In this document: positions 61,001 through 64,000 of the stretch, piece after piece | How positions within the stretch are numbered: the stretch's first letter is position 1 | Layout of the letters: every line of letters starts with the position of its first letter | Origin: UBA1715 sp045615765 | Lineage (GTDB): Bacteria > Bacteroidota > Bacteroidia > Bacteroidales > UBA1715 | DNA: 64,000 nt | Direction of reading: 5' to 3' | Assembly (NCBI GenBank): GCA_045615765.1 | Contig: JAZLFM010000048.1 | Location: 6,552 to 70,551 of the forward strand | Position numbers and translations under genes: made by a program | The notes under the pieces: model-generated | What the model was told of the DNA's origin: nothing | What the model saw: the letters and a program-made list of their open reading frames with translations, nothing else | The model's database searches: none

Positions 61001-63148
61001 GAAATTGTTGTTACTGTAAATGCATTGGAAGCAACTTCTATTACTTTAAATACAAATGAAGTCACTTTACTTCAGAAAGAACAACAAAATTTAATAGCAA
61101 CAGTTCTTCCTGAAAAAACAACAAACAAGATGGTACGATGGACTTCATCAGATAGAACAATAGCAACAGTTGATGAAGTTGGAAAAATTACAGCAATAGG
61201 AGTAGGTGAAACTGTAATTACGGCAGCGACGGTAAATGGTTTAAAAGCAACTTGTAAGGTTGTTGTGACTTTGAATGTTGTTGCTGCGACTGGAGTTGAA
61301 ATTGTTCCTAATCAATTGACTATGTATGTTGGCGATATTACTCCTGTTGAAGCGCAAATAACACCAGCTAATACGACAAATAAATCTATTTTATGGTCTT
61401 CTGATAAGATTTCGGTAGCTACGGTCGATCAATATGGATCAATCTCTGCTGTATCTGCAGGTAAAGCGACAATAAAGGCTAGATCTGCAAATAATATTAT
61501 AGGAACTTGTGTTGTTACGGTAAAAGAAATTGAAATAACATCAATCAGTATCCCTTCTGTTTCGTTGGCTGTAGGTGAATATCAAAATCTAACAGCTGTA
61601 TGTTTACCAGCAAATGCAACAGACAAAACAATTACTTGGTCTGTACAAAATACAAGTGTTGCAACAATCACTTCTTCTGGAAAAATTACAGGTGTTGCTG
61701 AAGGAACTACAAAAGTGATGGCAATGTCTGCAAATGGAACAATCGGTGTTGCGACTGTAACTGTTTCGGAAACAGCTATTCCTGTGAAGTCAATTATGGC
61801 AAAAGGCGATTCATTTGTAATGAATATAGATAATTCAGTGGACTTGTCTGCGTTAGTAACATTTACGCCTTCAAATGCAACAAATAAGTCGTTGACAGCT
61901 GTTGTTACAAACAATTTGCCTGATTACGACGAAACTGTGTCTGTTGTTTCAATATCGAATGGTGTATTGACTGCATTAGCTGCAGGTTCGGCAGATATAT
62001 TAATTACAAGTGCTTCAACTGGTGTAACGACAAGTATTACTATTGTTGTGAATCCTATAATGCCTCAAAAGGTCTCTTTGGATAAAACATCTTTGGAATT
62101 GGTTGTAAATTACAATGAAAGACTTACTGCTACTATTTCGCCTGCAAATGCTTCAAATACTTCAGTGAAATGGGAATCTGCAAATTCTGCAATAGCTACC
62201 GTTACGAAAGAAGGTGTTGTTTATGCGGTAGGAATAGGAACTACTATTATTACTGTTCGTTCTGCAATAAATTCTTCTATTTATGAAAGATGTTATGTAA
62301 CGGTGGTTGAAACTCCAATTCAAAAACTTACTCCAGATGTTCCTACATTGAATATGAATGTCGGCTCAATGAAATCTATTAAGTTGACTGCTGAACCAGA
62401 AGAGGCGAACATTTCTGGTATTGTTTGGACAACAAGCGATAGTAAGGTTGTTACTGTTGATAAAAATGGTTTGATTGAAGCTGTAGGTCTTGGTAAGGCT
62501 GTGATTACAGCGATGGCACCAAATGGAGTTTCTTGTGCTATAGTATGTGATGTAACTGTTCCTAATGTTGCTCCACAAGTAATTGGTCGTATTCCTGATC
62601 AAACATTATCTGTTGGTTCATCTGTATCAATTAATCTTACAGAATATATCTTTGACGAAGATGTGTTGTTATTCTCTATAGATGATATGGGCAGCAACAT
62701 CAATTGTAGTGTTTCTAGTGACGGAAAGGCAACATTTAGTGTGAAGGATGAGTATGGAATAGGTGGTGAACAAATGGTTGAGATTGTTGCAAAAGATCCG
62801 TCAGGTGCAAAGACTTCAATTCAAGTTGTATTCGTTGTAGATGGCGTAAAAACAAAAACAGATCCAGATCCTAATAGTGTAGAAGATGTTGATATTCTTG
62901 CTCGAACGATAGATGTATATCCAACTCCAACAGCTGGACCAATAACAGTTTCGTATGAATTACAAATAGCAGAGTCAAGTCGTATTGAAATATATTCTGC
63001 TACAGGCTTAAAAGTTGCGGAACGCTCAATTAAAGATAATGAAACTGTAGAAGAAACGTTTGATTTGTCTGATTTGAAAGCAGGTGTATATTTCGTAATT
63101 ATAACAACAGAATCGGGTAGAGTACAACGAAGTGTTGTTAAAAAATAA
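52070..63148 (+). CDS. Giant secreted protein: LTD, CotH kinase, about 18 Big2 repeats, T9SS sorting domain
   Basis: A 3692-residue protein exported by signal peptide and then T9SS. Order by approximate residue: signal peptide 1-22 (MKKIYRFLAVAILFSLF); lamin-tail domain 25-165; chitobiase C-terminal-like 172-290; CotH-kinase domain 293-689 (LNGEYWGLINLRERFDEDYF, FPWYDADFGYGL); beta-repeat domain 690-775; three more lamin-tail domains 778-1237; cadherin-like sandwiches 1244-1410 and 1601-1692; carbohydrate-module-like sandwiches 1414-1597 and 1694-1849; Ig/cadherin-like 1853-1949; Big2-type units 1950-3500; Ig-like 3503-3600; type A sorting domain 3607-3692 (VYPTPTAGPITVSYEL, GVYFVIITTESGRVQ). 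ATG 52070 is chosen over a TTG at 52064. CotH proteins of spore formers are protein kinases; the target here is unknown. A surface adhesin or scaffold role is inference. Confidence 0.9.
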   Translation: MKKIYRFLAVAILFSLFGNATFSQVKFNEVQPSNSKTQIDPDFYKYRDWVELYNTGSSTVDLSGYYITDNKDKPRKWQVPAGKSIASKAFLLIYCDGEDVTGKAMHTNFKISEGDVLYLYSSTMRLMDSVHIGNIESDYTYGRLVNGTGAWAALSKPTPGASNVSTTVKGLAPKPVFSIKGGYFNKEQNITLSTTLPGSVIRYTTDGSEPTEKSPIYEGAITAKSTVKTTQKSGYDRKDKTGIQHYSYPSSLSYPSSKYTGTRTYGFVLKAKVFHDDYVPSETEGNTYFININARSLPVVAVSTDFANFFDADSGIYIQGTNGAYDGYVTANWRQDWERKVYVEYFDASGNRQFGVSAGASTMGAVSRNYDMKSLNIVMKKKYEAGQINYPLFGEDGLSSYKSFVLRNAGNDWEQGSKYRDAAIQQVLRGQIDLETQDFEPVVMYLNGEYWGLINLRERFDEDYFAGYHDYADDIDLLKYAADSTYHFRASKGTTERLAEMMTYLANNSLTSDENYEFVKNHYIDVDNAINYYIAQLYCQNTDWPTNNMRMWRPRTENGKFRFPWYDADFGYGLWGGDAYTNPWDNFDKSSYAKKTSVAILNYLLKNDEFKAEFVQRFYAMMATVYNPERFITISDNIENKLSMEREALMDEWTCTLNAGDCYGYGVCAMQSWATKRVGYMKDYVDSKFGSKGTTTLNVKYSSSQGQVYVCSIPVSNGYSAAHQKNRAIRLTAEPKDGYAFSAWKNGTTVVSTDPEYFATIESTTTITAEFVTRPTEKNLYINEFLASNSTDILSESLKHEDWIEIYNAGSSDVNMAGLYLSDNLTNLTKYQIPYGEAQKTVIKAGGFLLFWADKESQDGVLHLPFKLDRSKGSIYLSQKNTSGTVSIIDSIQYAQQNTDVSYGRFPDGSSNLIIFTKTTPNASNTILSDSYVNGLVINEFMSKNTTTIQEETGTYADWFEIYNSTSKDIDLGGLFVTNDLNNLNKYMIPKGQPELTTVKAGGYYVFWCDKQTAINPNHVDFKLPAAAGDIAIVQLRGSENYIIDQVSYSNQGEDVSYGRYPSVTSDFRYLLTPTPNAKNANNVTVKPVSGITINEVLALNTSIVADEQGNYSDYIEFYNGSSSAIDLGGLFISDSAGYSLRCRIPTTNSALTTVQSGKWISFWADGKPELGANHLDFSLSGAGESVVLSQIDADGIISTIDQVTFGAQTENISYGRYPETNDNWEEMSPTYGAKNQSVNSSVALKTLTSSVGVITPSLSTSVLAYECVLPAGTTEVPVISATTVHEKASATVTQAESLDGNATVKVISANGYNSEVYKVTFKIAASSDATLATLTLGGGTLQPSFSPNVYSYKAMLNTTYVPYITAIATDKNANVEIDYAETVSETTVITVTAEDGSSKRYEITYSAASSQNIVSEWSDDFTNGIDNVSIVSDQYKISLQNISTPGGFGQPATSNKKLGVSLEQTGKETEFGYIEYHLPTGYVLDGTSALYVSMDVVGVANGETLNGVTVDNEYISFNVALVDIYGNVSDYLTPEKTLSSSTTGTTTFNYASASYITKSAIVAVRIGLSGPSDSKKARNKAAYIDNLVIGPKTSTGNSEAVALSDNADMKSISVNVGTLSPVFSQTTHSYVVTLPAGTTEIPVVTAVAQDASAYLEVTQASQMDGVAYVKVISQDMTKMNEYAIQYVVTPAVVTGYTDYVVRPAMKGWSETSSLYEMTYNGGDIAVAYNRTSSASDAIQYNIVDEDYKILDLQEKPYVSIKLKSTVATSLFVELFDSKGNKSAATVSAAECSAGAEYVTYTFDFTNKFASANASDIYGMNLYFDKGSSTKSSGTITIDELRFGDDVELSINKAPVWSEIPSQTIQQGDSFSNINLTAFVTDDATEPSLLKYELENASENLSLTISSGVLSIAVKNTSWLGSETIKISATDENGASSNVSVVLTVEELKIDIESVSFSQSSISVAQDKKVDLSTYVTYKPANATIESMVWSVSDKDIAAINGVGELTNMLDFGQETVLVTVVITDKSGNVYTKTMSAVLTGCPTEVAVVSLEDSKINLHYGETAQLEYEISPASACVKSVSYTSSDKTIAKVSDNGLITALSENGSSVITVTVNDGFSVKTATCTVTVSKDCSGDIELSLNKTTMSLLTNASEKLISAITPENECTADNEVVWTTSNASVATVSNGVVSGVAEGTATITATTTGNGKTTATCIVTVTSDCVSGPVEMSISSENETMYLSGNLMLTAEITTDNPCNSTIVWSSSDETIATVEDGVVTPIKYGTVVIRATAKQDASSFIECNVTVAEKEVTAVELVPQAKMMYVGTTQTMTANVTPEDADNKSIAWLSSDPDIAKVSNKGVVTALSSGTVTIYAVAASSVSDHYSIQVVDVEVQNINLNISKVTLTTGDKQQVSVSYEPENATNKSLTWTSTDETIATVSEDGLITAVGEGTTTIVVKTMSGISKVVTVTVQSDVIAVEKVTVTPSTVTMTTGDTKQLTATVTPVDATNKTISWTSSDEEVAIVSAEGLVTAIGAGTAEIVASSANGKTATVNVTVNYKQIASITFASNKETINEGESFDLSSLINLSPATVETKSMVWSINSSNATIDEDGLLTNNRLYGTEQATVTVKVTDMYGTVKTATMLVTLNGCQQKVTSVTVNTDEVEISASETASLSVTILPVDACVESITYTSADKTIATVSASGKISAVSEGNTTITVAVSDGFSTIEKNIAVSVLKDVIAVTAVSFEQSSYIKYIGDEFVMNASVYPLDATNQSLVWTSSDNTVATVTENGTVTILSAGKVTITAKANNGVSASCLITAKAIDVTAVNLSQTTLSIQVFDSEQLTATVSPLNATDKTIIWSSSNETIASVDENGIVTANKSGSCSIMATSSNGKTKSCTVTVTDIEPTSISVSESSVNLDIDESKTIVTTLSPKNVTDTELTWKSNNTTIATVSNGVITAVGAGTAKIIVTTGNGLQKEIVVTVNALEATSITLNTNEVTLLQKEQQNLIATVLPEKTTNKMVRWTSSDRTIATVDEVGKITAIGVGETVITAATVNGLKATCKVVVTLNVVAATGVEIVPNQLTMYVGDITPVEAQITPANTTNKSILWSSDKISVATVDQYGSISAVSAGKATIKARSANNIIGTCVVTVKEIEITSISIPSVSLAVGEYQNLTAVCLPANATDKTITWSVQNTSVATITSSGKITGVAEGTTKVMAMSANGTIGVATVTVSETAIPVKSIMAKGDSFVMNIDNSVDLSALVTFTPSNATNKSLTAVVTNNLPDYDETVSVVSISNGVLTALAAGSADILITSASTGVTTSITIVVNPIMPQKVSLDKTSLELVVNYNERLTATISPANASNTSVKWESANSAIATVTKEGVVYAVGIGTTIITVRSAINSSIYERCYVTVVETPIQKLTPDVPTLNMNVGSMKSIKLTAEPEEANISGIVWTTSDSKVVTVDKNGLIEAVGLGKAVITAMAPNGVSCAIVCDVTVPNVAPQVIGRIPDQTLSVGSSVSINLTEYIFDEDVLLFSIDDMGSNINCSVSSDGKATFSVKDEYGIGGEQMVEIVAKDPSGAKTSIQVVFVVDGVKTKTDPDPNSVEDVDILARTIDVYPTPTAGPITVSYELQIAESSRIEIYSATGLKVAERSIKDNETVEETFDLSDLKAGVYFVIITTESGRVQRSVVKK
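57917..62570 (+). repeat. Tandem array of about 18 Big2 (bacterial Ig-like) coding units
   Basis: Units of about 80-95 codons repeat the pattern of a hydrophobic strand, a T-L/M-x-x-G-like turn, TPxNATNK, WTSSDETIATV, GxITAVGxGTxxI and a closing VTV. Units 1-2 (57917-58460) and units 8-9 (about 59742-60280) resemble each other more than their neighbours, suggesting an internal two-unit duplication. Units 2, 3, 4 and 9 carry a Cys pair 33-34 residues apart. Confidence 0.8.
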
Positions 63149-63169
63149 GATTTACAATCGTTGTAATAG

Positions 63170-63210
63170 AAAAGCACTTTTTTGCGATAACAGCAAGAAA
63201 GTGCTTTTTT
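63170..63210 (+). terminator. Rho-independent terminator after the giant gene
   Basis: AAAAGCACTTTTTTGC and GCAAGAAAGTGCTTTT form a 16-bp stem with one mismatch around a seven-base loop, followed by T. Confidence 0.9.
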
Positions 63211-63353
63211 CTTTTACGAAAATTTGTCTGAAAAATTGTCATAGTGTTGTTTTGACACTATAACTAATTGATTTGTAAATAATTGAAAATGGAGGTATTA
63301 TATTATGAAAGTTTCTTATAAAATCTTATATTTACAAACTTAATATTGAGTAG

Positions 63354-64000
63354 ATGAAACATTCGCTTCTAAATACAATACTTGTTATTTTTCTTACTAT
63401 TTTTTGTTGTAATGCATATTCGCAAGAAGAATATGAATGGGGTAGTTTGCCATTAGGTGGTGGCGGGTTTGTTTCTGGGGTAATTGCTCATCCGACTCAA
63501 CGAAATCTATTATATGCTCGTACCGATGTTGGTGGAATTTATCGTTGGATAGAAGAAACTTCGTCTTGGAAACCATTGACTGATTTTATTTCTGAAGCAG
63601 ATAAGGGTTTATATGGTGTGGAAGCTATAGCATTAGATCCTCAAAAACCTGAAATGTTATATGCTTTGGTTGGAACAAGTTATTTTAGTGGAGGAAAAAC
63701 GGCAATTCTTATTTCTAAGGACTATGGTGAAACATATAAGGTTGTTGATGTAACATCTAAGTTTAAAGCTCATGGGAATGGTGATGGACGACAAATGGGA
63801 GAACGATTGGCTGTTGACCCTCACAATAGTAATGTGATTTATTGTGGTTCAAGAAGTAACGGCTTGTTTAAATCCACAGATGCAGGTTTGACATGGAATA
63901 AAGTATCGTTTCCGGTAACGACAACGGCTAATGGGGTTGGTATTAACTTCGTTCAGTTTGATGAATCTTCTGCTGTATCTGGTGGTGTAACACAAAAAAT
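63354..64000 (+). CDS. GH74-like secreted glycosidase, N-terminal part (cut by window edge)
   Basis: The first 215 codons of a secreted enzyme. A signal peptide (MKHSLLNTILVIFLTIFCCNAYSQ) is followed by GGGFVSGVIAHPTQRNLLYARTDVGGIYRW and W-x-PLTDFI, the start of the first seven-bladed propeller of GH74 xyloglucanases; the Asp in ARTDVGG matches the first catalytic acid of that family. BNR-like turns (SKDYGETYK and STDAGLTWNK) follow. The second catalytic Asp, further domains and any sorting domain lie beyond the window. A related BNR/sortilin-type protein without glycosidase activity cannot be excluded. Confidence 0.8.
   Translation, partial: MKHSLLNTILVIFLTIFCCNAYSQEEYEWGSLPLGGGGFVSGVIAHPTQRNLLYARTDVGGIYRWIEETSSWKPLTDFISEADKGLYGVEAIALDPQKPEMLYALVGTSYFSGGKTAILISKDYGETYKVVDVTSKFKAHGNGDGRQMGERLAVDPHNSNVIYCGSRSNGLFKSTDAGLTWNKVSFPVTTTANGVGINFVQFDESSAVSGGVTQK

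Noticed and set aside
58246..61065. Long minus-strand open frames (58246-58824 and 60574-61065) inside the giant gene
   Set aside because: They are Val/Thr/Ser-rich mirror images of the Big2 repeats, with no signal peptide, promoter or family match; the plus-strand frame explains the region.
57917..62570. Possible CRISPR or satellite DNA because of tandem repeats
   Set aside because: Repeat units are about 250-280 nt, diverged at nucleotide level and in frame; they encode Big2 domains.
1..64000. Insertion sequences, prophage, integrase or attachment sites
   Set aside because: No transposase, integrase, phage structural gene or flanking direct repeats were recognised; the only mobile-like signals are the two REP-like elements.

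Overview
The window is a stretch of an AT-rich chromosome from a member of the Bacteroidota, most likely an anaerobic Bacteroidales. Several signs agree. Promoters match the Bacteroidota -7 element TAnnTTTG. Shine-Dalgarno sequences are almost absent. A type IX secretion (T9SS) sorting domain ends a giant surface protein. Also present are a Bacteroidales-type Na+-translocating oxaloacetate decarboxylase, a single-cytochrome-b fumarate reductase and an archaeal/eukaryotic-type prolyl-tRNA synthetase. No rRNA, tRNA, CRISPR array, insertion sequence or prophage was seen.

Layout. 1-640: 5' end of thiC (minus strand) behind a TPP riboswitch and attenuator. 755-7942: a PhoBR-like two-component system, then a porin-pstSCAB phosphate uptake operon without phoU. 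8010-14315: proS, a Tyr/His- and Ser-rich lipoprotein, a FadL-like outer-membrane protein, a class IV aminotransferase and ddl. 14484-20150: comM, a hicAB pair whose toxin gene has an in-frame TGA, a HAD hydrolase, topB and a DJ-1 protein. 20153-26531: mostly minus-strand genes (a barrel-like protein, dus, a CvfB-like regulator, a flippase-like membrane protein, an acyltransferase and a PaaK-like ligase) with a plus-strand DUF1508 gene among them. 26697-32341: a TolC-MacAB-type exporter operon running into tsaE and a flavodoxin/ferredoxin protein. 32564-35974: oadGAB. 36379-39517: an HD hydrolase, an undecaprenyl-phosphate sugar transferase and a radical SAM/SPASM protein. 39615-43053: frdCAB. 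43222-44757: glyS. 44943-50038: a tight seven-gene operon (ftsX, DUF3098, uppP, truB, queA, a chorismate-mutase-like protein, a DRE-TIM aldolase). 50150-51710: a family 2 glycosyltransferase and ung. 52070-63148: one 3692-residue secreted protein with LTD, CotH-kinase and about 18 Big2 domains. 63354-64000: 5' end of a GH74-like glycosidase.

How it fits together. The energy genes (Na+-pumping OAD, fumarate reductase) point to a fermentative succinate/propionate-type metabolism. The secreted CotH/Big2 protein and the GH74-like enzyme point to polysaccharide or surface interactions outside the cell. The items most worth a second look are the giant T9SS protein with its duplicated, cysteine-paired Big2 module, the interrupted hicA, the chorismate-mutase/aldolase pair, the PaaK-acyltransferase(-flippase) lipid-like cluster, a Gln in place of a metal-ligand His in OadA, and two REP-like inverted-repeat elements. 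All functional calls are by reading motifs; no database search was run.
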